From JAABQT01 sp035459025 (GTDB lineage: Bacteria > Pseudomonadota > Gammaproteobacteria > Burkholderiales > SG8-39): a DNA stretch of 64,000 nt. Position 1 is the first letter of the stretch, and every line of letters begins with the position of its first letter. Shown here piece by piece: positions 10,701-18,428 of this stretch. The position numbers and the translations under genes are program-made. The notes under the pieces were generated by a model, which saw only the letters and a list, made by a program, of their open reading frames with translations, searched no databases and was not told the DNA's origin. The stretch spans positions 107,457 to 171,456 of the forward strand of contig DATHYT010000094.1 in NCBI GenBank assembly GCA_035459025.1, read 5' to 3'.

Positions 10701-11156
10701 ATGAAGCGGCTTTCTCGCCCCGCCGCGGACCGCAAGATCGCCGGCGTGTGCGCCGGCCTGGGCGAATACTTCGACCTCGACCCCGTCTTCTTCCGGCTGT
10801 TCTTCCTGTTCTCGATCCTGTTCGGCGGGCTCGGTGCCGTCGCCTACATCATGCTCTGGATCCTCGTGCCCGCGGGCGAAGGCGCGCGGCCGGCGCCCGG
10901 CGATGGCAAGCGCCTGCGGCTCTCGGGCAAGGAGCGCATGATCGCCGGCGTGTGCGGCGGGCTGGGAGAATTCTTCGAGCTCGACCCGGTGCTGTTCCGC
11001 GCCGTGTTCCTGGTGCTCGCGGTCATCGGCGGGCTGGGGATCCTGCTCTATCTCGTGCTGTGGCTCCTCATCCCGGGGCCCGCGACTGCAGCAGGAGCGC
11101 CCCCATCCCCAGGACGAGCGCGGCAAGCGCGATCAGCACACCGAGCCAGGGAATAA
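10701..11156 (+). CDS. tandem PspC-domain membrane protein
   Basis: A 151-residue inner-membrane protein with two PspC domains in tandem. The first (about residues 3-57: RKIAGVCAGLGEYFDLDPVFFRLFF, then a helix ending LWILVPAG) is repeated at about 78-130 (RMIAGVCGGLGEFFELDPVLFRAVF, ending LWLLIPGP). PspC modules anchor envelope-stress sensing through phage-shock systems, but no pspA or pspB is seen nearby, so the function is uncertain. It directly follows hpf and probably shares its FNR-type promoter. Its last 29 codons overlap the convergent bactofilin-like gene by 89 bp. The low-complexity Pro/Arg tail may be an accident of that overlap. Confidence 0.82.
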   Translation: MKRLSRPAADRKIAGVCAGLGEYFDLDPVFFRLFFLFSILFGGLGAVAYIMLWILVPAGEGARPAPGDGKRLRLSGKERMIAGVCGGLGEFFELDPVLFRAVFLVLAVIGGLGILLYLVLWLLIPGPATAAGAPPSPGRARQARSAHRARE

Positions 11157-12168
11157 GCGCGACGACGCCGAGGACCAGGACGCCGAGCGCGGCGAACAGC
11201 GCACGCCAGCCGCGGTGGGCGGCGCGCGCCGCCCACCAGCGTGCGAGCGCCGCGTCGCCCAGCGCGATGCCGGCGGCGACATAGCCCAGCAGCAGCAGCG
11301 CCAGATAGCCCAGGACGCCGGCCAGCGCGAGCGGAATACCGACCACCGTGGCGAGCAGGATCACCACCGCGAGGGGCACCGCCGCCAGCGCGAGAAATCC
11401 GGCGAGCAGGCTCCAGCCCAGGCGCGCCCGCGCCGCGGCGGAGACGCGGCTGGAGAGTCCCGGCAGCGCGAGCACCAGCACCGCTGCCATCACCATCAGC
11501 CCGAGCGTCCACACCCCGAACACGGCCGGCGCAGGCGAACGCTCGGCGACGCGGCGCACGGGCATCTCCAGGCGCTCGATGCCGCCCTCGACCCGCGCCG
11601 CCGCGTCCTGCCGGAGCGGCGCGCCGCCGTGGTAGCGCAGCCTGCCGCCGATGCGCGCGTTCGGGCCGAGCTCGAGCTCGCCCGCGACCGCTTCGACGTC
11701 GCCGCCCACGCGCCCGTCGATGAGCACGCGCCCGCCCGCAGCCTGCAGGTAGCCGCCGACCGCGCCGAGCATCTCGACCCGGCCGCCAGCGAGGCTGGCG
11801 TTGCCCGAGATGCGCGCCTGCGGCCCGACGCTCAGGTTGCCTCCCGCGACGCGCGCGTTGCGCGCGAGCGTGCCTTCAACGGCGATATTGCCGCCCGCGG
11901 CATACAGGTTCTGGTTGCCGGATCCGTCCAGGCGCAGCGCGCCGCCGACGGCCACGATGTCGCCCGCCACCGGGGCGGCGAGGCGCAGCTCGCCGCCCGC
12001 GGCGAGCAGATCGCCGGCGACCGGCTGGCTGACGCGCGCGCTGTCGCCCGCGACGAACGTATCGGCGCCCTGCTGGCGCAGGTACAGGTGCTCGCCGCGC
12101 TCGTCGGCCGTCGCGCCCGCCAAAGGCGCGCACAGTAGCAAAAGGCTCATCGCACGAACGGCGATCAT
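11068..12168 (-). CDS. exported bactofilin-like polymer-forming domain protein with C-terminal membrane helices
   Basis: A 366-residue protein starting with a signal-like hydrophobic segment (MSLLLLCAPLAGATA, with an in-frame ATG at about 12150 as alternative start). Residues 35-190 are a run of short Gly/Val/Ala-rich strands of the type AGGELRLAAPVAGDIVAVGG, a right-handed beta-helix as in bactofilins and polymer-forming cytoskeletal domains. After a linker come four or five membrane helices (from about 215 to the end). The arrangement suggests an envelope scaffold anchored in the inner membrane. The true function is unknown. It converges on and overlaps the PspC-like gene. Confidence 0.75.
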   Translation of the reverse strand: MIAVRAMSLLLLCAPLAGATADERGEHLYLRQQGADTFVAGDSARVSQPVAGDLLAAGGELRLAAPVAGDIVAVGGALRLDGSGNQNLYAAGGNIAVEGTLARNARVAGGNLSVGPQARISGNASLAGGRVEMLGAVGGYLQAAGGRVLIDGRVGGDVEAVAGELELGPNARIGGRLRYHGGAPLRQDAAARVEGGIERLEMPVRRVAERSPAPAVFGVWTLGLMVMAAVLVLALPGLSSRVSAAARARLGWSLLAGFLALAAVPLAVVILLATVVGIPLALAGVLGYLALLLLGYVAAGIALGDAALARWWAARAAHRGWRALFAALGVLVLGVVALIPWLGVLIALAALVLGMGALLLQSRAPG

Positions 12169-12217
12169 GCGTACCCTTCTTCAGCCAGGTGTGCGAATGC
12201 GCGCGGCGCGCTTGCGC

Positions 12218-12460
12218 TTACACTTCATCGCGCCGCACGCCCTTGCGGACCCACACGCCGCGCGGCGCGCATTCCAGCACGTCGCTGCCGCTGCGCACCG
12301 TGTCGCCGATCGCATAGACCTGGCCGTTGAAGTAGCAGGCACCGGCTTCCAGCTCGACGTCGAACATGGCATCCCGATCGTCGTACTCGGCGTGGTCGAC
12401 GATGGGCGAGTTCTTCGCCTCCGGATCCGGCGCACCGACCTGCGGCATCGGGTCTTTCAC
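12218..12460 (-). CDS. small cysteine-pair protein, possibly DUF1496/YnjH-like
   Basis: An 80-residue protein with no signal peptide. The C-terminal half has the pattern CYFNGQVYAIGDTVRSGSD, then LECAPRGVWV, which resembles the small DUF1496 (YnjH-like) module with two conserved cysteines. I am not certain of the assignment. GTG 12460 is chosen because GGAG stands nine bases upstream. An out-of-frame ATG lies at 12468. FNR-type box 4 lies 57-70 bp upstream with a weak -10 (CAGCCT). The N-terminal half is acidic and probably flexible. Confidence 0.6.
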   Translation of the reverse strand: MKDPMPQVGAPDPEAKNSPIVDHAEYDDRDAMFDVELEAGACYFNGQVYAIGDTVRSGSDVLECAPRGVWVRKGVRRDEV

Positions 12461-12516
12461 GGGGGCATCTCCGGATGGTTACGCTGCTCAGGCTGTCACC
12501 AATCCCGCACCCGCGC

Positions 12517-12530
12517 TTGATCTCAGTCAA
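12517..12530. promoter_or_regulatory. FNR/DNR-type box 4
   Basis: Box TTGATCTCAGTCAA overlaps the last codons of the P-loop kinase gene. On the minus strand the hexamer at the expected position (12495-12490) is CAGCCT, a poor -10, so this promoter is weaker than the others. The likely target is the small gene at 12218-12460. Confidence 0.6.
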
Positions 12531-13044
12531 GCCAGGCGCGCTTTTCGAGCCACGCCGCGATTGCCGTGGCGCTCTCCGCGGGCGTGCCGCGGTCGCCGTG
12601 CACCACGAGCTCCGGCGCCGCGGGCGGCTCGTAGGCGGCCTGCGCGCCCGGCAGCGTGGCGCTTCGGCCCTCGCGCGCGGCGCGGTACAGGCCCTTCGTA
12701 TCGCGCGCGGCGCACACCTCGAGCGGCGTGTCGACAAACACTTCGGCAAAGCGTGCGATCTTCGCGCGTGCTGCGTCGCGGTAGACGCGCAGGTTGGCGG
12801 TCGCGTCGAACAGCACCGGGCGGCCGCGCCGCGCGACGTCGCTTCCGAGCTGCACGAGCGCTGCGTAGAAGAAGTCGCGCTCTTGGGGCGCATAAGTCGC
12901 AAACGGTGTGAGCTGCGTGCGCAAGACGTCGGACTCGAGCACCGCCGCCTCGACGCCGCGCGCGTGCAGCTGCGCCAGGAGCTCGCGCGCGATCGCGCTC
13001 TTGCCGGAGCCCGAAAGGCCCGTGAGCCACACGGCGAAGCTCAT
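12523..13044 (-). CDS. P-loop kinase, adenylylsulfate-kinase-like
   Basis: A 173-residue P-loop protein with Walker A GLSGSGKSAIAR near the N-terminus and the APS-kinase-like fold order (ESDVLRTQL, VLFDATANLRVYRD, VFVDTPLEVCAARDTKGLY). It resembles APS kinase but sits without other sulfate-assimilation genes. In other proteobacteria an aminoglycoside-phosphotransferase-like domain is fused to such an ATP-binding domain in one bifunctional protein. Here the same two modules are separate genes joined by a 4-bp ATGA overlap. The substrate is unknown, so the name APS kinase would be too specific. Confidence 0.75.
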   Translation of the reverse strand: MSFAVWLTGLSGSGKSAIARELLAQLHARGVEAAVLESDVLRTQLTPFATYAPQERDFFYAALVQLGSDVARRGRPVLFDATANLRVYRDAARAKIARFAEVFVDTPLEVCAARDTKGLYRAAREGRSATLPGAQAAYEPPAAPELVVHGDRGTPAESATAIAAWLEKRAWLD

Positions 13045-14120
13045 GCGCCGCAGTAGGCGTTGGCGCGCGCCGGGTCGAAGCGCGGCGCCGCGAGCACGTT
13101 GAGCGCGAAATCGAGCATCTTGCGCCGCAACCGCGCATCGAGCGCGGGGTACCACAGCGGATTCGCCATCACCAGCGCGCGAAAAGCGAAGAAAGGCGCC
13201 GCGACTTCGAGCATCTCCAGGTCGCCGGAGCCCTCGAGATAGCGTCCCCAGAAACCGCGCCACAGACGCTCGAAATCGCCCTCCAGCCGGCCCGAGCGCT
13301 GCAGCGAGAAGAACAGGTAGTTGAGCGCGAGGCACGTGACGTCGTCGGCCGGCTCGCCCCACTCGCCGCGCGAGCGGTCGAGCACCGTGAAGTCGGTGCC
13401 TTCGCGGAACAGCAGGTTCCAGGGGTGAAAGTCGCCGTGCACCTGGCGCAGGCGGTGCGCCCGCGGCTTGAGCCGCCAGCGCCATTCCAGGCAGCGGCGC
13501 TCGATCTCGCGCACGCTCTCGAGGTACGGGCCCTCGGCGTAGCTGTCGGCGACGCCGAAAATGCACTCGCCGTGCCCGAGCAACTCGCGCACGCGTCGCA
13601 CATACAGCCCCGGATCGGGACCGGCTCTGCGGTGGATCTCGATGAGGTAGTCGCACAGCGCGTCGGCGCGCGCGAAATCCTGCGGCAGCGCGTCCGCGCC
13701 GCCGCGCAGGCGCAGCAGGTCATCGGCGTACTCGTGGCCTTCGACGAACTGCGCCAGCATGAACAGCTCCTCGGCCGAGCCGAGCGGCTCGAGCGCGCCG
13801 CCGGCGCGCACCGCGCCGACATCGAGCGAAGGCACGTGCCGGGGCAGGCGGTTGAAGGCGCCGTGCGCCCAGAGCAGGAGCTGCGCGCGATCGGCCATGT
13901 GCTCGTGTCCGAACGGACCCGGGCGCACGGTTTCGAGCACGGCGCGCTGCGCCTGGCCGGCGCGCTCGTAGTCCACGCGCAGCGGCACGCCGTAGCCGTA
14001 GCCCTTGTCGCCCTGGCGGCCGCCGCCGAGCGGCGTCAGGCGCACGTTCGTTACCTCCTCGCCGTGCAGCGCGCGCAGGTAATCGCGCAGCGCCGCCGGC
14101 GTAAACGGGCTGGCGCTCAT
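13041..14120 (-). CDS. aminoglycoside phosphotransferase-like kinase
   Basis: A 359-residue APH/choline-kinase-fold protein. The catalytic loop is VHGDFHPWNLLF with Asp230, and the metal-binding Asp is Asp248 in TVLDRSRGEWGEPADD. The N-terminal lobe has a Gly-rich stretch (LGGGRQGDKGYGYG). The family phosphorylates small molecules or proteins. Antibiotic resistance is not implied. The start codon sits 7 bases after a CACAAT -10 hexamer of FNR-type box 5, so the mRNA is predicted to be leaderless. It is translationally coupled to the P-loop kinase downstream. Confidence 0.8.
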   Translation of the reverse strand: MSASPFTPAALRDYLRALHGEEVTNVRLTPLGGGRQGDKGYGYGVPLRVDYERAGQAQRAVLETVRPGPFGHEHMADRAQLLLWAHGAFNRLPRHVPSLDVGAVRAGGALEPLGSAEELFMLAQFVEGHEYADDLLRLRGGADALPQDFARADALCDYLIEIHRRAGPDPGLYVRRVRELLGHGECIFGVADSYAEGPYLESVREIERRCLEWRWRLKPRAHRLRQVHGDFHPWNLLFREGTDFTVLDRSRGEWGEPADDVTCLALNYLFFSLQRSGRLEGDFERLWRGFWGRYLEGSGDLEMLEVAAPFFAFRALVMANPLWYPALDARLRRKMLDFALNVLAAPRFDPARANAYCGA

Positions 14121-14153
14121 GCAGCCATTGTGCGGCCGCGGCGCAGCGCGGCG

Positions 14154-14167
14154 TTGACCTCGATCAA
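14154..14167. promoter_or_regulatory. FNR/DNR-type box 5
   Basis: Box TTGACCTCGATCAA lies between divergent genes. For the minus-strand kinase, CACAAT (14132-14127) starts 28.5 bp from the centre and the start codon follows after 6 bp. For the plus-strand ThDP gene the nearest hexamer, TAGGAT (14181-14186), is 20.5 bp away, so control of that gene is doubtful. Confidence 0.75.
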
Positions 14168-14180
14168 ACAGCGCATCGAG

Positions 14181-14186
14181 TAGGAT
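14181..14186 (+). promoter_or_regulatory. -10 hexamer of the ThDP-enzyme gene
   Basis: TAGGAT followed by 8 bp and the ATG at 14195. The transcript is predicted to have a leader of 0-2 nt. The AGGA inside the same hexamer could alternatively act as a Shine-Dalgarno sequence if transcription starts further upstream. Confidence 0.5.
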
Positions 14187-14194
14187 GCGGGCCT

Positions 14195-15859
14195 ATGGAA
14201 AAGCTCACCGGCCGCAACGCGTTCCTGCGCCTTCTCGTCGAGGAAGGCGTCACCCACCTCTTCGGCAACCCCGGCACCACCGAGCTGGCGATCATGGAAG
14301 CGGTGCCCGATTTTCCGCAGCTGCGCTACGTCCTCGGGCTGCACGAGTCGGTGGTGGTGGCGATGGCCGACGGCTATGCGCGCGCCTCCAACCGCCTCGC
14401 CGCGGCGAACGTGCACGTCGCGCCGGGCCTGGGCAACGCCATGGGCGCGCTCTACAACGCGCAGTTCTCGGGCTCGCCGATCATCCTCACCGCGGGGCAG
14501 CAGGAGCAGGGCCATGGCCTTGGCGAGCCGCTGCTCTATGCGCCGCTCGTGCCGGTCGCCACGCCCTTCGTCAAGTGGGCGGTGGAGGCGACGCGGGTCG
14601 AGGACCTGCCGCGCATCATCCGGCGCGCGGCCAAGGTCGCGCTCACGCCGCCCACCGGGCCGGTATTCATCTCGCTGCCCGGCGACGTGCTCGAGCAGCA
14701 GTCGGAAATCGAGCTCGGCGCGCCGACGCGCATCGACGCGCGCACGCGGCCGTCCGACGAGGCCCTGGCCGAGCTCGCGCGGCGCCTCCTTGCCGCGAAG
14801 AATCCGGTGATCGTGGCGGGGCACGAGCTCTCGATCCACGACGCTTTCGCCGAGGCGACCGAGCTCGCGGAGCTCCTCGGTGCTGCCGTGTACCAGCAGA
14901 CGGTGCCCTACGCGGCGCAGTACCCGACCGGGCACCGCGCCTATCTCGGCGCGCTCACGCGCGTGCAGAAATCGGTGCGCGCCGCGCTCGAGCCGTTCGA
15001 CCTGCTGCTTTGCCTCGGCGCGGACCTGCTGCGCATGTCCGTGTACAGCCCGCTCGATCCGCTGCCCGCGGGCTTGCCGGTGATCCACGTGAGCGAGCGC
15101 GACTGGGAGATGGGCAAGAACCATCCCACTGCGATGGCGCTGCATGCCAACGTGAAGGAGACGCTGCGCGCGCTGCTGCCGCTCCTGCGCACGCGGCGCG
15201 GCGCCGAAGGCGCCGCCGCCGCCGAGCGGCGCCTTGCCGCGCTCGCGCCGCGCAACTGGCGCGCGCAGCGCGACAAGGCGCGCCTCGCCGCGCTCGAGGC
15301 GGCCGAGGAAAAGCCGGTCGACCCGCGCTTCCTGATGCTGCGCTTCGCCGAGGCGCTGCCGGCCGACGCGGTGGTGGTGGAAGAGGCGCTCACCTCGAGC
15401 CTCAGCCTGCCCGCGGTGCTCGAGCAGCGCGACGCGAAGAGCTTCTACGGCCTGGCGAGCGGCGGCCTGGGATTTGCGCTGCCGGGCGCGATCGGCGTGA
15501 GCCTCGCGCTGCCCGGCCGCCCGGTGGCGGCGATGATCGGCGACGGCTCGGCGCTCTACGGCATCCAGGCGTTGTGGACCGCGGCGCACCTCAAGCTCCC
15601 CATCACCTACGTCATCGCCAACAACCGCAGCTACCGCATCCTCAAGGAGCGGCTCATCTCGATGCGCAAGACCGACCGCTTCGTCGGCATGGACATCCGC
15701 GAGCCGGCGATCGACTACACGGCGCTCGCCGCGTCGATGGGCGTGCCGGGGCGGCGCATCGCCGATCCCGCGGACATCGCACCGGCGCTGCGCGAGGCGC
15801 TCGCCGCCGGCGGCCCGCGCCTGATCGAAGTCATGGTCGCCGACGGCTTCGGCACCTGA
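14195..15859 (+). CDS. ThDP-dependent decarboxylase, benzoylformate-decarboxylase-like
   Basis: A 554-residue thiamine-diphosphate enzyme of the acetolactate synthase/benzoylformate decarboxylase superfamily. The Pyr domain has GNPGTTEL and the catalytic Glu in LGLHESVVVAMADGYA. The AGQQEQGHGLGEP region and NVHVAPGLGNAMGALYNAQ resemble MdlC, including a histidine at the position of a benzoylformate decarboxylase active-site His. The PP domain has GDGSALYGIQALWTAA and IANNRSYRILKERL, the magnesium/ThDP motif. No aromatic-degradation genes are nearby, so the substrate is open: an aromatic or branched 2-oxo acid, or oxalyl-CoA-like chemistry. It ends next to the convergent FAD oxidoreductase stop. 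Confidence 0.82.
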   Translation: MEKLTGRNAFLRLLVEEGVTHLFGNPGTTELAIMEAVPDFPQLRYVLGLHESVVVAMADGYARASNRLAAANVHVAPGLGNAMGALYNAQFSGSPIILTAGQQEQGHGLGEPLLYAPLVPVATPFVKWAVEATRVEDLPRIIRRAAKVALTPPTGPVFISLPGDVLEQQSEIELGAPTRIDARTRPSDEALAELARRLLAAKNPVIVAGHELSIHDAFAEATELAELLGAAVYQQTVPYAAQYPTGHRAYLGALTRVQKSVRAALEPFDLLLCLGADLLRMSVYSPLDPLPAGLPVIHVSERDWEMGKNHPTAMALHANVKETLRALLPLLRTRRGAEGAAAAERRLAALAPRNWRAQRDKARLAALEAAEEKPVDPRFLMLRFAEALPADAVVVEEALTSSLSLPAVLEQRDAKSFYGLASGGLGFALPGAIGVSLALPGRPVAAMIGDGSALYGIQALWTAAHLKLPITYVIANNRSYRILKERLISMRKTDRFVGMDIREPAIDYTALAASMGVPGRRIADPADIAPALREALAAGGPRLIEVMVADGFGT

Positions 15860-15860
15860 A

Positions 15861-17063
15861 CTAGCGCCGCAGCACGCACTTGTCGTAGAGCGTCGGGAAC
15901 GCCCCGGCCGGGTCGTACTTGCGCTTGAGCGCGGCGTAGGCCTCGCCGCCGTAGAGGCGGTGGAACTCGTCCTCGGGAAAGAAGCTCTCCGAGTACAGCG
16001 ACTTGATGCCGCCCAGCTCGGTCACTTTGCGCTCGATGAGCCGGTTGAAGTGCCCCGGGGCGTGCGCTTCTCGCGTGCGCTTCACGTCCCAGAAGCCGAA
16101 GTTCACGACCCACCCCGGCGCCATCGGGTAGAGGGTGAAGCGCCCGGCGTGCGGCGCCGGGCCGATGGGACAGATCCACTGCGGCCACAGGCCGATCTCC
16201 CGGCGGTAGAACTCGAAGAACTCGGCGGCGCGCTCGAGCGGGATGTCGACGTCCTGGATCACCGACTCGGAATGCAAGCCGAGCAGACGCTCGAATTTCT
16301 TCGTCAGGCCGACGCGGCTGTTCCAGCGCATCACCTTCGTGTAGGTGCGCGAGCCCAGGCGCCGCCGGCCGTAGACGAAGCGGCGCACGAGCGGCTGCTG
16401 CGCGAGCACGTTCTTCGAGCACCAGAACCAGTCGGTGTCCCAGCGCCACAGGTAGTCGTGCACCGTGAGCCAGTCCTCGCGCTTCTCGGCGATCGAACGG
16501 TAATAGATGTGCTCGAAGGTGTAGTCGCTCGTATGGGGCGCCTTGGCGGCGAAGCGCCCGAGGGTGAGGAACATCTTTCGCGGCGCGAACAGCGTGCCGT
16601 CGACGAAATCCGCGTCGCCCGCGCGCAGGCGCTCGCCGAGCGCCTCGAACAAGCGCGCCGGGTCGGCGTAAGGCTCGTGCGTCAGGTGCACGTAAGGCTG
16701 CACCGGCACCACTTTCGCCTTCACGCGCAGCGCGTAGCCCAGCGTGCCGTAGGAATTGGGAAAGCCGTAATAAAGGTCGGCGTGCTCGTTGTCGGGCGCG
16801 GCGAGCACGATCGAGCCGTCGCCGAGCAGCACCTCGATCTCGTGCACGGTGTCGTGCACCAATCCGTGGCGGTGCGACGAGGACTCGATGCCCACCCCCG
16901 CCACCGCGCCGCCGAGCGTGATGGTCTTGAGCTGCGGCACCACCGCCGGCATCACCCCGCGCACCAGGCAACCGCGCACCAGGTCTTCGTAGGAGGCCAT
17001 GCCCTCGGCGTCCACCCAGCCGGCCGCCGCGTCGACCTCCAGCACGTCGCGGAATGCGCGCAC
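15861..17063 (-). CDS. FAD-binding oxidoreductase, TmsA/BfaA-like (DHCR24-like)
   Basis: A 400-residue FAD-linked oxidoreductase (PF01565-type) with the cofactor motif TITLGGAVAGVGIESSS followed by HRHGLVHDTV. This resembles the actinobacterial TmsA/BfaA enzymes that reduce a methylene intermediate to a 10-methyl fatty acyl chain. The upstream neighbour is the matching methyltransferase, which strongly supports that pairing. GTG 17063 is the first canonical start, but homologous sequence (VALAKGTSNLFRDR) continues upstream in the same frame to about 17205, inside the 3' end of the methyltransferase gene, with no ATG, GTG or TTG. The true start is therefore unresolved: non-canonical, frameshifted or a sequence error. 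Confidence 0.8.
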   Translation of the reverse strand: MRAFRDVLEVDAAAGWVDAEGMASYEDLVRGCLVRGVMPAVVPQLKTITLGGAVAGVGIESSSHRHGLVHDTVHEIEVLLGDGSIVLAAPDNEHADLYYGFPNSYGTLGYALRVKAKVVPVQPYVHLTHEPYADPARLFEALGERLRAGDADFVDGTLFAPRKMFLTLGRFAAKAPHTSDYTFEHIYYRSIAEKREDWLTVHDYLWRWDTDWFWCSKNVLAQQPLVRRFVYGRRRLGSRTYTKVMRWNSRVGLTKKFERLLGLHSESVIQDVDIPLERAAEFFEFYRREIGLWPQWICPIGPAPHAGRFTLYPMAPGWVVNFGFWDVKRTREAHAPGHFNRLIERKVTELGGIKSLYSESFFPEDEFHRLYGGEAYAALKRKYDPAGAFPTLYDKCVLRR

Positions 17064-17148
17064 GTCGAGGCGCCGGCGCGTGCCGCCGGCGCGGTCGCGA
17101 AACAGGTTCGAGGTGCCCTTGGCGAGCGCGACCGGGCCGGCGCCGCGG

Positions 17149-18399
17149 CTAAGCTGCGCGCTGAGCGCCTGCGTCTTCGCGGTGTGCGCGCTGCTCGTAG
17201 AGGAACTCCCGGCTCATGGGGTAATTCTTGCGGGTGATGTTGCCCTTCGAGAACACGATCTGAAAGAGGTGCGTGTAGCCGGCGGCCGAGCGGAACATCT
17301 CCGCGCAGCCGTACAGGTACACGCGCCAGACGCGGCGAAAGCGCTCGTCGAACTTCTTCGGGTCGAGCGCCTGGATCTGCGGCCAGTGGCGGTCGAAGCG
17401 CTCGCCCCAGGCATCGAGCGTCAGCGCGTAGTGCCGGCGCAGGTTCTCGATGTCCACCACCTCGAGTCCGGCGCGCTCCATGGCGGCGATGGTGTGCGCG
17501 AGGCTCGGGATCCAGCCGCCCGGGAACACGTGCTTGCGGATGAAGAACTCGGTCTGGAAGTGCCCGACGTGGCCGATGAAGTGCAGCATGCCGAGCCCCC
17601 CGGGCTTGAGGAACGCGGCGTGCGCGCGCACCACCTCCTCCAGCGCGTCGCGCCCGGCGTGCTCGAGCGTGCCGATCGACACCACCTTGTCGTACTGGCG
17701 GCGCGTGTCGCGGAAATCGGTGTCGATGACGTCAAGTGCGCCGCCCAGTCCGCGGCGCGCGATCTGCGCACGCACCATCTCGACCTGCGAGGTGGTGTTG
17801 TTGATGCCGGTGACCTTGACGCCGAACTTGTCGTGCGCGCGGAACATGAAGCCGCCGAAGCCGCTGCCGATGTCGACCACCGTCTCGCCCGGTGCGAGGC
17901 GCACCTTCCGCGCCACGTGGTCGATCTTGTTCTGCTGCGCCTGCTCCAGCGTCTTCGTGCCTTCCTTCCAGTAGGCGCAGGTGTACATCATGTGCGGGTC
18001 GTCGAGCCAGTAGCGGTAGAACTCGGTGCCCAGCGCGTAGTGGAATTCGGCGTTCTTCTTTGCCTGTTGCCAGCTGCGGTTGGAGAACCTGAACTCGTGC
18101 CAGCGGTTGCGCAAGCCGACGAGCGGGTTAGCGCCGGCGACGCCGCCCACCAGACCCACCGCCATGGCCGCGGCGAGGCTACCCTCGATGTCGAGGTCGC
18201 CGTCGAAGTACGATTCGAGCAGGCCGATGTGGCCGAAGGCGGCGATGCGCGCATAGGCCGCGGCGCGGTGGAATACGACCGTGAAGGCCGGCGCACCGTC
18301 GCGGCTGCGCCACTCGCCGCCGCCCGCGAAGCGCACGGCGAAGGGAGCGCTGGAGCGCTCCCCGGCCTTGCGCAGCACCGATTCGACGACGGATCTCAC
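17149..18399 (-). CDS. SAM-dependent fatty-acid methyltransferase, CFA-synthase-like (TmsB-like)
   Basis: A 416-residue cyclopropane-fatty-acid-synthase family protein acting on membrane phospholipid acyl chains. Active-site features are present: MMYTCAYWKEG with the conserved Cys, SAM motif DIGSGFGG, SIGTLEHAG with the catalytic Glu, and LHFIGHVGHFQ with the conserved His. Together with the FAD oxidoreductase immediately downstream it matches the TmsB-TmsA pair for 10-methyl branched fatty acids better than plain cyclopropane synthesis. A furan-fatty-acid methyltransferase is an alternative. GTG 18399 is chosen: TAGAAT at 18413-18408 lies 8 bp upstream, suggesting a leaderless mRNA. Its 3' end overlaps the probable coding start of the FAD gene in another frame. 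Confidence 0.83.
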   Translation of the reverse strand: MRSVVESVLRKAGERSSAPFAVRFAGGGEWRSRDGAPAFTVVFHRAAAYARIAAFGHIGLLESYFDGDLDIEGSLAAAMAVGLVGGVAGANPLVGLRNRWHEFRFSNRSWQQAKKNAEFHYALGTEFYRYWLDDPHMMYTCAYWKEGTKTLEQAQQNKIDHVARKVRLAPGETVVDIGSGFGGFMFRAHDKFGVKVTGINNTTSQVEMVRAQIARRGLGGALDVIDTDFRDTRRQYDKVVSIGTLEHAGRDALEEVVRAHAAFLKPGGLGMLHFIGHVGHFQTEFFIRKHVFPGGWIPSLAHTIAAMERAGLEVVDIENLRRHYALTLDAWGERFDRHWPQIQALDPKKFDERFRRVWRVYLYGCAEMFRSAAGYTHLFQIVFSKGNITRKNYPMSREFLYEQRAHREDAGAQRAA

Positions 18400-18407
18400 G
18401 GCCGGCC

Positions 18408-18413
18408 ATTCTA
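18408..18413 (-). promoter_or_regulatory. -10 hexamer of the fatty-acid methyltransferase gene
   Basis: TAGAAT on the minus strand, then GGCCGGCC and GTG 18399. The site lies in the 29-bp gap after the Usp gene. A transcript starting 7-8 bases downstream would begin at or within two bases of the start codon. Confidence 0.55.
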
Positions 18414-18428
18414 CCGGCCGGCGCGGCT

